Origin: Pseudomonadota bacterium
GTDB lineage: Bacteria; Pseudomonadota; Alphaproteobacteria; Sphingomonadales; Sphingomonadaceae
Assembly (NCBI GenBank): GCA_030271565.1
Contig: JARXKR010000024.1
Span: forward strand, 1 to 18,908
Reading direction: 5' to 3'
Length of the DNA stretch: 18,908 bases
Part shown: one piece after another, positions 6,975 to 15,065 of the stretch
Position numbering within the stretch: the first letter of the stretch is position 1
Layout of the letters: every line of letters begins with the position of its first letter
Program-made: the position numbers and the translations under genes
The notes under the pieces: model-generated
The model's database searches: none
Seen by the model: only the letters and a program-made list of their open reading frames with translations
Told to the model about the DNA's origin: nothing

Positions 6975-8198
6975 ATGCAGCAGAGCTTGATTCAAGAATG
7001 GCGCGGTATGGCCAAGCCGCAGCGCATGTCGGTGTGGGCGGCTTATTTGGGCTGGACGCTCGACGCGTTCGATTTCTTCCTGCTGGTGTTCAGCTTCAAG
7101 GCGATCTCGGAGACCTTCGGGACCGATATCAAGTCGGTCGCCTATGCCTCGGTCCTGACCCTGATGATGCGCCCGGTGGGCGCACTGGTATTCGGCTGGC
7201 TGGCCGAGAAGATCGGGCGGCGCCCGGTGCTGGTGATGGTGGTGCTGTCGTTCTCCATGCTCTCGGCACTGTCGGGCCTCGCGCAGAGCTTGACCCAGCT
7301 GCTGATCATCCGTGCGGTGTTCGGTTTTGCGATGGGCGGCGAATGGGGGGTGGGCGCAAGCCTCGCCATGGAGACCATCCCGGCGCGGCTGCGCGGCCCG
7401 GTGTCGGGGCTGATCCAGTCGGGCTATCCGTCGGGCTTCTTCCTCGCCAGCCTCGCCTTCGGGCTGTTTTTCGACCAGATCGGCTGGCGCGGCATGTTCT
7501 TCCTCGGGCTCGCGCCCGCGCTGTTCGTGCTGTTCGTGCGGCTCCATGTCGAGGAAAGCCCGCATTACGCCGAGCGGCAAGACCGCGTGGTCCAGCATCC
7601 GATCCGGGCGATTGCGGCGAACTGGAAACTGGCGCTGTACCTGGTCGTGCTGATGACGCTGTTCAACACCTTCAGCCACGGCACGCAGGACCTTTACCCG
7701 ACTTTCCTGCAGAAACAGCGGCACTACGACACCCAGCTGACCAGCTATATTGCGATGGCGATGAACGCAGGCGCGATCACCGGCGCGCTGATCCTGGGGA
7801 CCTGGTCGGTGCGGATCGGGCGGCGGCGGACGATCGCGCTGGCCGCTATGCTCGCGCTGGTGGCGCTGCCGCTGGGGCTGTGGGCGGCGACCCCGCTGCT
7901 GCTCGCAGCTGGCGCGTTCCTGCTTCAGGCCGGGGTGCAGGGGGCCTGGGCGATGGTCCCGGCGCATCTCAACGAGCTATCTCCCGCATCGGCGCGCGCG
8001 CTGTTTCCGGGAGTGGTTTATCAGCTCGGCAACCTGCTCAGCTCCTACGTGGTGGCATCCCAAGCCGGCATCGCCGAGGCGCGCGGCGACAACTACGCGC
8101 TGGCGATCGGTATTTATGCAGCGGCGGCCGCCGTGCTGCTCGCGATCTGGGCGCAGCTTGGGCCGGAGAAGAGTGTTGGCGATCTCGCCAAGGCCTGA
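6975..8198 (+). CDS. MFS transporter (sugar/organic acid:H+ symporter-like)
   Basis: This 407-residue inner-membrane protein has about 12 predicted hydrophobic segments. TM1 carries two acidic residues (WTLDAFDFF, D30 and D33), as in proton symporters of the SHS, AAHS and MHS groups. The MFS loop-2/3 motif is GWLAEKIGRR (74-83), echoed by GTWSVRIGRRR in the second half. GGEWGVGASLAMETIPARLRG after TM4 is typical of these symporters. The substrate is unknown; a carboxylate or acidic sugar would fit. ATG 6975 has AGGGGA about 5 bases upstream. The divergent partner is an exported amidohydrolase, so uptake of its hydrolysis product is a reasonable guess but not shown. Confidence 0.87.
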   Translation: MQQSLIQEWRGMAKPQRMSVWAAYLGWTLDAFDFFLLVFSFKAISETFGTDIKSVAYASVLTLMMRPVGALVFGWLAEKIGRRPVLVMVVLSFSMLSALSGLAQSLTQLLIIRAVFGFAMGGEWGVGASLAMETIPARLRGPVSGLIQSGYPSGFFLASLAFGLFFDQIGWRGMFFLGLAPALFVLFVRLHVEESPHYAERQDRVVQHPIRAIAANWKLALYLVVLMTLFNTFSHGTQDLYPTFLQKQRHYDTQLTSYIAMAMNAGAITGALILGTWSVRIGRRRTIALAAMLALVALPLGLWAATPLLLAAGAFLLQAGVQGAWAMVPAHLNELSPASARALFPGVVYQLGNLLSSYVVASQAGIAEARGDNYALAIGIYAAAAAVLLAIWAQLGPEKSVGDLAKA

Positions 8199-8259
8199 TT
8201 TAACCGTTCGATTAAGAATATCGTTGACCTGCCCGGGGTGCCCCGGCATCCCCTGACCA

Positions 8260-9105
8260 ATGCAAGCTGAAACCATCCGCATTCCGCTGTCCAACGGCCT
8301 GTCGCTCACTGCCGACATCGCCGGGCCGCGCGGGGCGCCGACGGTGGTGCTGGGCCACGGCGGCGGTCAGACGCGCCATTCGTGGGACAAGTGCGAGCAG
8401 CAACTGGCAGGGGCCGGCTACTTCGCGATCAACTATGATCTGCGCGGCCACGGTGACAGCGACTGGTCGCCCGATGGCGATTACGGAATCGAAACCCGCG
8501 CGCACGATTTGATTGCCGTGGCGGGGCAGGGCCGCAAGCCGGTCGCGCTGGTCGGTGCCTCGCTCGGCGGGATCACCGCGCTGGTTGCCGCCTCGCTCGG
8601 GTTCGATGTGGCTGCGCTGGTGCTGGTCGATATCGTCCCGAAGATGTCGCCGATCGGCGTGGCCAAGATCCGCAGCTTCATGATGGCGCACGGCGACGGG
8701 TTCGCCAGCCACGAAGAAGCAGCCGATGCAATCTCGGAATACTACCCCGACCGGCCCCGGCCCAAGGACCTGTCGGGGCTGAGCAAGAATCTGCGGCTGG
8801 GCGAAGACGGGCGCTATCGCTGGCACTGGGACCAGCGGATGATGACCGACACCCGCGCCGATCCGCGCCATATGCTCGAACTGCTCGATGCAGCCGAATG
8901 GACCGACCGGGTGCCGACCCTGCTGGTCCGCGGCATGAAGAGCGACATCGTCACCGACGACGGCGTGGCCGACTTGCGCCGCCGCGTTCCTGCGCTCGAA
9001 ATTGCCGACATCCGCGGCGCGGGGCACATGGTCGCGGGCGACCGGAACGATGAATTCAACGCGGCGGTGATCGAATTCCTCGCGCGGGTGATGCCCGCCG
9101 CCTAG
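8260..9105 (+). CDS. Alpha/beta hydrolase
   Basis: This is a 281-residue soluble alpha/beta-hydrolase fold protein. The oxyanion region is VVLGHGGGQTRHSW (about residues 29-42), followed by the YDLRGHGDSDW strand. The nucleophile elbow is GASLGG with S101. The acid is probably D229 (LVRGMKSDIV), and the base is H256 (GAGHMVAGDRND). Such enzymes hydrolyse esters, epoxides or lactones; the substrate is not predictable. The gene starts 61 bp after the MFS stop. A small GC hairpin (CCGGGG/CCCCGG, 8233-8246) lies between them, and no clear Shine-Dalgarno precedes ATG 8260. Confidence 0.88.
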   Translation: MQAETIRIPLSNGLSLTADIAGPRGAPTVVLGHGGGQTRHSWDKCEQQLAGAGYFAINYDLRGHGDSDWSPDGDYGIETRAHDLIAVAGQGRKPVALVGASLGGITALVAASLGFDVAALVLVDIVPKMSPIGVAKIRSFMMAHGDGFASHEEAADAISEYYPDRPRPKDLSGLSKNLRLGEDGRYRWHWDQRMMTDTRADPRHMLELLDAAEWTDRVPTLLVRGMKSDIVTDDGVADLRRRVPALEIADIRGAGHMVAGDRNDEFNAAVIEFLARVMPAA

Positions 9106-9126
9106 GCCATTCACCGACTCGACAGC

Positions 9127-9184
9127 GCCCGCGAAATCCGTAACCTCTCTGCGGTAAGGAGAGGCCTGAGCGGGCAGGGGAGAG
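9127..9184 (+). promoter_or_regulatory. Nested 5' hairpin and ribosome site before the DUF3857 gene
   Basis: An outer stem GCCCGC/GCGGGC (9127-9132 with 9170-9175) encloses an inner stem CCTCTC/GAGAGG (9144-9149 with 9159-9164). The ribosome site GGGGAGAG (9177-9184) follows at once, 3 bases from ATG 9188. The structure may end the hydrolase transcript or modulate translation of the next gene. The CCTCTC strand could also pair with the purine-rich ribosome site, giving a possible alternative fold. Confidence 0.4.
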
Positions 9185-9187
9185 TCG

Positions 9188-11329
9188 ATGAAATTATCGC
9201 ACGCTGCACTGGCATTGCTGGCCTGGCCGGCAATCGTTCTGGCCGATGCGCCCGGCGGGCTGATCGCTGTCACCCCATCGCCCGCCGTCGATAGTGCCTT
9301 GGCTGCCAAGCCCGGCGACCCGAGCCTGCCGCGCCCGCGCGTCGCGGCCCCCGCCGCCTGGGTCGATGTTGCGCCATTGCCCAAGGCGCCGACCGATTCG
9401 GCCGGGGCCGCAACGATCCAGCTGCTTGGCGATGTTCAGGTCCGCTTCGCCAAAGCGGGCGACACCAGTTATTTCGCGACCGCTTGGCAGATCGGCTCGG
9501 CCCAGGGCCTCGATGGCAGCGCGCTGCAGGTCGATTGGGACCCGGCGCTCGAATCGCTGACGATCCATCGCTACCGCATTCTGCGCGGCGGCCAGCCGAT
9601 CGACCTGCTCGGTGATGGCCACGCGATCAAGGTGATCCAGCGCGAAGGCGGGCTGGAAAACGCGATGCTCGACGGGCGGCTGACCGCAACGCTCCAGCCC
9701 GAAGACCTGCGCGTGGGCGATGTGGTCGAGCTGTCTTATTCGATCACCAACCATGATCCGGCAATGGGCGGGCGCAGCCAATATGTCGCCGGGCCCAGCG
9801 ACGGGGTCAATTTCGGCCGGTTCCGGGTGCGGATGCTGTGGGACAAGGACAAGCAGATGCAGTGGCGGGTATTCCCCGGCATCATCCAGCCCAAGCTCAG
9901 GAAGACCGCGCAGGGCAACGAACTGGTCGCCGATCTCTATAATGGTACGGCGCCGCTAGGCCCCGAAGGCGCACCATCGCGGTTCAAGTTGGTCAACGCG
10001 GTCGAGATCACCGAATTCACCGATTGGCAGGGGGTATCGCACACCTTCGCCCCGCTTTATGCGAAAGCGGTAACGCTCGCCCCGAACAGCCCGATCAAGG
10101 CCGAGGCGGCGAAAATCGCGGCGCAGACCACCGATCCCAAACGCCGTGCCGAACTGGCCTTGGCCTTGGTCCAGCAGCAAATCCGCTACCTCTACCTCGG
10201 GATGGACGACGGCGGTTTCGTCCCCGCCACGGCAGACCAGACCTGGAGCCGCCGGTTTGGCGACTGCAAGGCCAAGACCGTACTGCTGGTGGCACTGCTC
10301 AATGAGCTCGGCGTCACCGCGCGGCCGGTACTGGTCAACACCAAGCAAGGCGATCTGGTCGCGGCGCGGCTGCCGACGATGGAAAGCTTCGACCACGCGA
10401 TCGTCGAGGTCCAGATCGGCGGCAAGAGCTACTGGCTCGACGGGACCCGGCTCGGCGATGACAGTCTCGACCGGCTCGAAGCACCCAATTACACGGTCGG
10501 GCTGCCGGTGACCGAGGCGGGATCGCCGCTGGTCGCCATCGTTCCCGACGCGCTCGACCGGCCGACGCAAGTGGTCAGCCTGACGCTCGACGCCTCGCGC
10601 GGGGTCGATGTGCCCGCGCTCGCCAGCGGGGAAATGCGCTTCCACGGCCGTTCCGGGTCGGACATGCGGCAGACGTACGCCGGCTATTCACAGGCCGACC
10701 GCCAGCGCGAGCTGCGCAAATTGTGGCGCAATACCTACGATTTTGTCGCGCCGGGCAAGATCCTCACCGCCAACGATCCCGCCACCGGCGATTTCGTGAT
10801 CACCATGACCGGCAGTGCGACGATGGAGTGGACCCGCGATCAAGGGGTGCGGTGGTACGAGATGGACCGCTCGCGGCTCGGCTGGCGCTTCAACATCGCG
10901 CGCGAGGGCGAGCTGAGCCCCGATGCGCCTTATGCCTTCGACTACCCCGACTGGTGGACTTACCGCGAGACGATTATCCTGCCAGGCGGCGGCAAAGGCT
11001 TCCGCATTCAGGGTGAGGGGGTCGATCAGACCGTGGGTGACCTTTACCAGTTCCGCCGCACGGTCGATCGCGATGGCGACAAGGTGACCGTTGTCGCCGA
11101 AACCAGGGCGCTCGCCGGGGAACTCCCCGCCGCCCGGGCGACCCGCGCGCGCGCGCAAATGACCGAACTCGCCTCGAGCGGGATCTATCTGCGGATGCCC
11201 CCCGATTACGAACCGACCGACGCCGAGAAGGACCAGGCCCGCCGCGAGGACGAGGCCGAAGCTTCGGCAGCACGCGCCAGGGACAAAGGCGCTGCGGGTT
11301 CATCCAAGGGTGCTGCGGGCGATCGCTGA
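9188..11329 (+). CDS. Exported DUF3857 / transglutaminase-like protein
   Basis: The 713-residue protein begins with a signal peptide (MKLSHAALALLAWPAIVLAD, cut near residues 19-20). A DUF3857 domain covers about residues 80-270. A transglutaminase-like papain-fold domain covers about 300-425, with a complete C-H-D triad: C360 (RFGDCKAKT), H403 (ESFDHAIVE) and D418 (YWLDGT). A beta-rich C-terminal region follows, ending in a charged low-complexity tail (after about 670: Ala, Arg, Asp, Glu and Lys). The active-site residues suggest peptidase, amidase or cross-linking activity in the periplasm; substrates of the family are largely unknown. A strong GGGGAGAG site precedes the ATG. Its last 20 bases overlap the ATP-grasp gene, suggesting coupled expression. 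Confidence 0.88.
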   Translation: MKLSHAALALLAWPAIVLADAPGGLIAVTPSPAVDSALAAKPGDPSLPRPRVAAPAAWVDVAPLPKAPTDSAGAATIQLLGDVQVRFAKAGDTSYFATAWQIGSAQGLDGSALQVDWDPALESLTIHRYRILRGGQPIDLLGDGHAIKVIQREGGLENAMLDGRLTATLQPEDLRVGDVVELSYSITNHDPAMGGRSQYVAGPSDGVNFGRFRVRMLWDKDKQMQWRVFPGIIQPKLRKTAQGNELVADLYNGTAPLGPEGAPSRFKLVNAVEITEFTDWQGVSHTFAPLYAKAVTLAPNSPIKAEAAKIAAQTTDPKRRAELALALVQQQIRYLYLGMDDGGFVPATADQTWSRRFGDCKAKTVLLVALLNELGVTARPVLVNTKQGDLVAARLPTMESFDHAIVEVQIGGKSYWLDGTRLGDDSLDRLEAPNYTVGLPVTEAGSPLVAIVPDALDRPTQVVSLTLDASRGVDVPALASGEMRFHGRSGSDMRQTYAGYSQADRQRELRKLWRNTYDFVAPGKILTANDPATGDFVITMTGSATMEWTRDQGVRWYEMDRSRLGWRFNIAREGELSPDAPYAFDYPDWWTYRETIILPGGGKGFRIQGEGVDQTVGDLYQFRRTVDRDGDKVTVVAETRALAGELPAARATRARAQMTELASSGIYLRMPPDYEPTDAEKDQARREDEAEASAARARDKGAAGSSKGAAGDR

Positions 11330-12530
11330 CCTGGCCGTACCTGACAAACCGGTGCTGGTGCTGGGGGCCGACAGCCCGATCGGGCTGACCGTAGTGCGCG
11401 AGCTTGGCGCGCGCGGCGTGCCGGTGATCGCGCATGGGCGAAGCGACCGCGCGCTGGGGCGGTTCTCGCGGTTCGCGAAGGATTCTTTGGTCGACGCCCG
11501 GCCGCTGGCCGCATGGCTACCCGACTGCGCCCAAAAGTACGGATTGGGTGCGATCATGGCGGTGTCGGAGGGACATTTGCTCGAACTTGCGGGCCTGCCC
11601 GGACAGTTCGGCGACTGCCGGGTGCTCAGCCCCGATGCCGCGCGGCTCGGAGTGGTGCTCGACAAGGCCAAGACTTTCGCGGCAGCAAAGCAGCTCGGGA
11701 TTTCGGTGCCCGGCGATTGGCAACCCACCGCGAACGACGACCATGCGGAGCGGGCCGCCGCGCTGACTTACCCGGTGGCGATCAAGTGGGCCGATCCCAA
11801 CGCGGTGCAGGCTACGCTGGAAGCTGCCGGGCTTGCGCTGGAAAAAGTCGAATATGCGGTCGACGCGGCGCAGCTCAGTGCGATCCTGGGTCGCTATGAT
11901 GCGCTGGGGCGCTGGCCATTGGTGCAGACCTATTGCCCCGGCTACGGGCTCGGCCAAATGCTCCACATGGCGGAGGGCAAGGCCAGCTTGCGCTTCCAGC
12001 ATCGCCGTCTGCGCGAATTTCCGCCGAGCGGCGGGGTTTCGAGTTTCTGCGCTTCGATCCCGCTGGAGCAGCACGCTGCACAATTGGTTCAATCCGAAGC
12101 CTTGCTTGCAGCGCTCGGGTGGGAGGGACCGGCGATGGTCGAATATCGTTTCGATCCAGCGAGTGCCACCTACTGGCTGATGGAAATCAACGGCCGCTTC
12201 TGGGGCTCGATCCCGCTGGCGTGGCATTGCGGCGCGCACTTTGCGTGGGAGACGTACCGCTGCGGGGTACTGGGCGAGCGCGGGCCGGGGGCTGGGCCAG
12301 TCCGCCAACGCCGCGCACGCTATGTCATCCCCGATGCCAAGCGCACCGTGATGGTCCTGCGCGACGGCGCTCTGCCGCTCGGCCAGCGGCTCGCAGTTCT
12401 GGGCCGGTTCCTCCTCGATTTCTTCGATCCGCGGGTCCGCTATTACGTCTGGTCGCTGCGCGATCCGGGGCCGTTCTTCGGCGATATGGCGGGAATCGTC
12501 AGACGGCTGTGGCACCGGGATAGCACCTGA
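11310..12530 (+). CDS. ATP-grasp carboxylate-amine ligase-like protein
   Basis: This 406-residue cytoplasmic protein has a pre-ATP-grasp Rossmann-like domain (VLVLGADSPIGLTVVRELG, residues 15-33) and an ATP-grasp fold. Nucleotide- and Mg-binding candidates are K119 (DKAKTF), K159 (VAIKW), and E292 and N294 in LMEINGRFWGS. A basic C-terminal region of about 90 residues follows. Similar ligases join a carboxylate to an amine or thiol via an acyl phosphate and occur in surface-polysaccharide clusters; the substrates here are unknown. The start is GTG 11310, inside the end of the DUF3857 gene (20-base overlap), with no proper Shine-Dalgarno. The 3' end overlaps the convergent phosphatase gene by 32 bases. 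Homology to ATP-grasp is clear; the specific reaction is not. Confidence 0.82.
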   Translation: MLRAIADLAVPDKPVLVLGADSPIGLTVVRELGARGVPVIAHGRSDRALGRFSRFAKDSLVDARPLAAWLPDCAQKYGLGAIMAVSEGHLLELAGLPGQFGDCRVLSPDAARLGVVLDKAKTFAAAKQLGISVPGDWQPTANDDHAERAAALTYPVAIKWADPNAVQATLEAAGLALEKVEYAVDAAQLSAILGRYDALGRWPLVQTYCPGYGLGQMLHMAEGKASLRFQHRRLREFPPSGGVSSFCASIPLEQHAAQLVQSEALLAALGWEGPAMVEYRFDPASATYWLMEINGRFWGSIPLAWHCGAHFAWETYRCGVLGERGPGAGPVRQRRARYVIPDAKRTVMVLRDGALPLGQRLAVLGRFLLDFFDPRVRYYVWSLRDPGPFFGDMAGIVRRLWHRDST

Positions 12531-13059
12531 CCAGCGCCGCAACCGCGCGCTCGATCCGATCGAGGCAGACCTCCATATAGGCCGGGTCGAGCTGGTAAGG
12601 ATCGTGCATATGCGGCACTGCAGGTTCTGAATAGCTGCCAAGCAAGCCGCGCGGAAGGCCCGCCGTGAGCGGACCGGCCGCGAGTTTGCGCAAGTGGCGC
12701 GTTTCCATGCCGAGCAGGTAATCGCCGGGCAACGGCTGGTAGTCCTCGACCCGGGTGGTGCGGTGTTCGGACAGGTCAAGCCCGCGCGCCAGGGCACGTT
12801 CCGCAACAAGCGGCCATGCCGGTTTATCGCTGCTGGTCGATAACCCGAAACTCGCGACATTCATTCCGGCGCGCCGCGCCAGACCATCGGCATAGGCGCT
12901 ACGGCAGATGTTGCCATGACACACGAATACCACCCTCCGCACCTGCGCCGGATCGGGCGTGACGATGGCGGCTTGACCTGTCGCAACCTCGACATGCGCC
13001 AGCGCCAGCCGCAGCGCGCCGCGCCAGGTGCCGTAGTTCGCGGCGAACGGATCGGTCAT
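12499..13059 (-). CDS. Low-molecular-weight protein tyrosine phosphatase
   Basis: This 186-residue protein has the LMW-PTP P-loop VVFVCHGNICRS (nucleophile C47, R53 of the CX5R motif) and the general-acid loop HDPYQLD (D153). Bacterial relatives dephosphorylate BY-kinases of capsule and exopolysaccharide export. The catalytic cysteine usually lies within the first 8-15 residues; here about 38 extra residues precede it and resemble no domain I know. ATG 13059 overlaps the stop of the upstream deacetylase gene in an ATGA, indicating translational coupling. A shorter start is less likely because no in-frame Met lies before the P-loop. No tyrosine kinase is encoded nearby. The 3' end overlaps the ATP-grasp gene by 32 bases. 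Confidence 0.88.
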   Translation of the reverse strand: MTDPFAANYGTWRGALRLALAHVEVATGQAAIVTPDPAQVRRVVFVCHGNICRSAYADGLARRAGMNVASFGLSTSSDKPAWPLVAERALARGLDLSEHRTTRVEDYQPLPGDYLLGMETRHLRKLAAGPLTAGLPRGLLGSYSEPAVPHMHDPYQLDPAYMEVCLDRIERAVAALVRCYPGATAV

Positions 13060-14024
13060 TTCGCGCCGTACAGCGCGTTGCCGAGCGCCTGTTCGGCATA
13101 GCGCCGCCAGGTGCGCAGCGGCGAATGCGGCAGCGGGGCAGGGGAAGCAGGCTCAACCAACGGCGGGTTGGCAGCGTAGGTGGCACTGGTCAGCCCGGCG
13201 ATTTTGCCAAGCCCGGCGCAAAGCCGGTCGAACCGCCGCTGGACGATCCGGTTGGCGCGCGCCCGGTCACGGCTGAGCAGTTCGAAACTGTGCGAGACCA
13301 TCGTCACTTGTTGCTGCCCGCTAAGCACCGCATGACGCAGCGCAGCGAGCAGTTCGCCGTTGGTGAGCGCGGTGAGTTGGTAGTGCCGCAGCCCGTCACC
13401 CGTCGCGGCGATGGAGCCAATAGGAACTTCGATTGTGCCGCAATGCCGCTGCACACGGCGGTCGTCCGGGCCAAGCGAAATCCGGCATTCGCTCGCGACA
13501 ATCCCCGGGCAGTGGCTGGTATCGTAGGCGATCCCCAGCTGCGCCAGCGCGCGCAAGGTATCGTCGTTCGCTCCGTAATTGCCCGCCCGGAACGCCACCG
13601 GCGCGGGCGCGCCCGCTGCGATCAGTACGCCCCGGGCATAGCCGATCAGCTTGCACTGATCTTCGAAGCCGAAGTCGCGCAAGTTGCCCCCGGTGCGGCC
13701 GCCCAGCGGGTTGGCGCTGCCGGCGATTTCCAGCCACTCGCTGTGGAGGTGCAATTGCACATCGTGCCCGCGCGCTACAATCGGCCCGACAATGTCGGCA
13801 ATCGCCTCGGTCCCCCAGATCATGGCCGGCATCGGATCGACGAAGAACACCGCTTTGACCCCGTGCGCGTCGAACCGGTCCATCTGGTAATGGATCCCGA
13901 GCGGTCCAGTCGGGGTCGCGCCGATGATTGCGCTGGCGAAGTTTTCGGCGCGTCCGCCGCCGCCCATGCGCCGCGCCATTCCGAACGAGTATTCGGTATC
14001 GATCGTGATGTAGAGCCGGGTCAT
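13056..14024 (-). CDS. Polysaccharide deacetylase family protein
   Basis: The 322-residue protein has a NodB-like fold: LYITIDTEYSFG with catalytic-type D9, GHDVQLHLHSEW with metal-ligand-like H92 and H94, FRAGNYGAND (R146), and MVSHSFELL near the C-terminal third. Family members remove N- or O-acetyl groups from glycans. No signal peptide or membrane segment is visible, so a cytoplasmic substrate such as a lipid-linked or nucleotide-linked glycan is more likely than an exported polymer. ATG 14024 is chosen because the TIDTE strand starts there; the frame extends to 14177 only as overlap with the JmjC gene. It starts 10 bp after the JmjC gene and couples to the phosphatase gene by ATGA. Confidence 0.85.
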   Translation of the reverse strand: MTRLYITIDTEYSFGMARRMGGGGRAENFASAIIGATPTGPLGIHYQMDRFDAHGVKAVFFVDPMPAMIWGTEAIADIVGPIVARGHDVQLHLHSEWLEIAGSANPLGGRTGGNLRDFGFEDQCKLIGYARGVLIAAGAPAPVAFRAGNYGANDDTLRALAQLGIAYDTSHCPGIVASECRISLGPDDRRVQRHCGTIEVPIGSIAATGDGLRHYQLTALTNGELLAALRHAVLSGQQQVTMVSHSFELLSRDRARANRIVQRRFDRLCAGLGKIAGLTSATYAANPPLVEPASPAPLPHSPLRTWRRYAEQALGNALYGAK

Positions 14025-14034
14025 GGATGGGTGG

Positions 14035-14952
14035 TCACGCCGACTTGCGAACCTTGCGCAGCGCCCGCCACGCCAGCGATTTGGCCACGTTGCGCGCCGG
14101 ATAGGCCGCAGGCCGTGCCGGGTGCAAACCCAACCCGCGCAGCATATGGTTGAACGCGCGCGCATCGGCCTCGGCATAGGACCATTCCGAGCGCCAGGTG
14201 ATCGACAGCGAGATCGATGGGGCGGGGCCGTTCTGGACCCAGTGCGGGGTCTTCACCGGCACGTGGATCGCTTCGCCCGGCGTAATCGTGATCGGCATGC
14301 CATAGGCGGCAAAATCCTCGCGCCACGGCAGGTTGCGGTGATGCTGGCCGAGGTGGAACTCCTCCTGCGCCTGGTCGGGGAACACCGTTTCGTCGACACC
14401 GGGGAACAGCGTCATCGTCTTGCTCCCGCGCAATTGCAGCAGGATGTTGTGTTCGGGATCGAAGTGAAACGGTGTCACTGCATCAGGCGAAGAGACGAAT
14501 ACAAACCCTTCGAGCTGAAGCATCGGCCCGGTGCGCGGGGTCACCACGTCGGCCAGTTCGGCGAGCAGGTCCTGCAGCAGCCGGGCATAGGCCGGGACCT
14601 GTTCGATCCGCTTGAGCACCACCCAGCAGCCCGACTGATCGATGGTCCGGATCGCCTCGACCACGCCGAGATCGGACTTGGGTACCGCGTTCGGGTCGAT
14701 CCCGATCGGCAGCGCGCCGGGGTTGTATTCGATGCTGTCCACCGGCAGAGCGCCGGCCAGATCGGCAAGCGCATCAAGGCTGAGCAGCGGGTGATCGAGC
14801 AGGTGGTGGCGCAGCTTGGCGGGGCTGTGCGGGTAGCACGCGGCGAAAGCCTCGTGCGTGGCGGGCGGGAAAATAGCGTCGCTCATCCCCGCGCGGTAGC
14901 CGATCCGGGTTAAAATCGGGTGTTCTGCCAGAGCCCACCGGCGCTGGCTCAT
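14035..14952 (-). CDS. JmjC/cupin-like Fe(II)-dependent oxygenase family protein
   Basis: This 305-residue protein has a double-stranded beta-helix of the cupin_8/JmjC type. The iron-binding facial triad is probably H163 and D165 (VTPFHFDPEHN) plus H237 (VPVKTPHWVQNG). LLQLRGSKTMTLFPG follows the first pair, as in bacterial JmjC hydroxylases. These use 2-oxoglutarate and O2 to hydroxylate protein or small-molecule side chains; the target is unknown. Start 14952 is chosen because GGGGAG from the adjacent repeat lies just upstream; M23 (14886) is an alternative. The open frame continues to 15081 but only translates the GC-rich repeat (SPTPGPSPPGRGA), which I regard as noncoding. It is the first gene of the operon with the deacetylase and phosphatase genes. 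Confidence 0.82.
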   Translation of the reverse strand: MSQRRWALAEHPILTRIGYRAGMSDAIFPPATHEAFAACYPHSPAKLRHHLLDHPLLSLDALADLAGALPVDSIEYNPGALPIGIDPNAVPKSDLGVVEAIRTIDQSGCWVVLKRIEQVPAYARLLQDLLAELADVVTPRTGPMLQLEGFVFVSSPDAVTPFHFDPEHNILLQLRGSKTMTLFPGVDETVFPDQAQEEFHLGQHHRNLPWREDFAAYGMPITITPGEAIHVPVKTPHWVQNGPAPSISLSITWRSEWSYAEADARAFNHMLRGLGLHPARPAAYPARNVAKSLAWRALRKVRKSA

Positions 14953-14953
14953 T

Positions 14954-15065
14954 GCTCCCCTCCCCGGCGGGGAGGGGCCGGGGGTGGGGGAGCGAGGCCG
15001 ACAGGCATCGCGTCCTCGCAAGCGTGGAACCCCCACCCCAACCCCTCCCCGACGGGGAGGGGCTC
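14954..15065. repeat. GC-rich inverted repeat with nested palindromes
   Basis: The two arms, 14954-14990 and 15030-15065, are reverse complements with a few changes. Each contains its own perfect 9-bp stem, CCCCTCCCC/GGGGAGGGG (14957-14977 with spacer GGC, 15042-15062 with spacer GAC). The 39-base spacer shows no feature. The style resembles dispersed C/G-rich intergenic repeats I associate with alphaproteobacteria. It fills most of the gap between the TonB-like gene and the JmjC gene, both on -, and supplies the JmjC ribosome site. It may act as a terminator or attenuator. Confidence 0.85.

Noticed and set aside
6462..8203. Long frames overlapping the amidohydrolase and MFS genes (minus 6462-7967, plus 6761-8203)
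   Set aside because: They have compositionally biased translations with no recognisable motifs, whereas the chosen frames show signal peptide, metal-site and membrane motifs.
11517..12860. A 447-codon minus-strand frame across the ATP-grasp and phosphatase genes
   Set aside because: It crosses two genes with clear family motifs, and its translation resembles no protein family.
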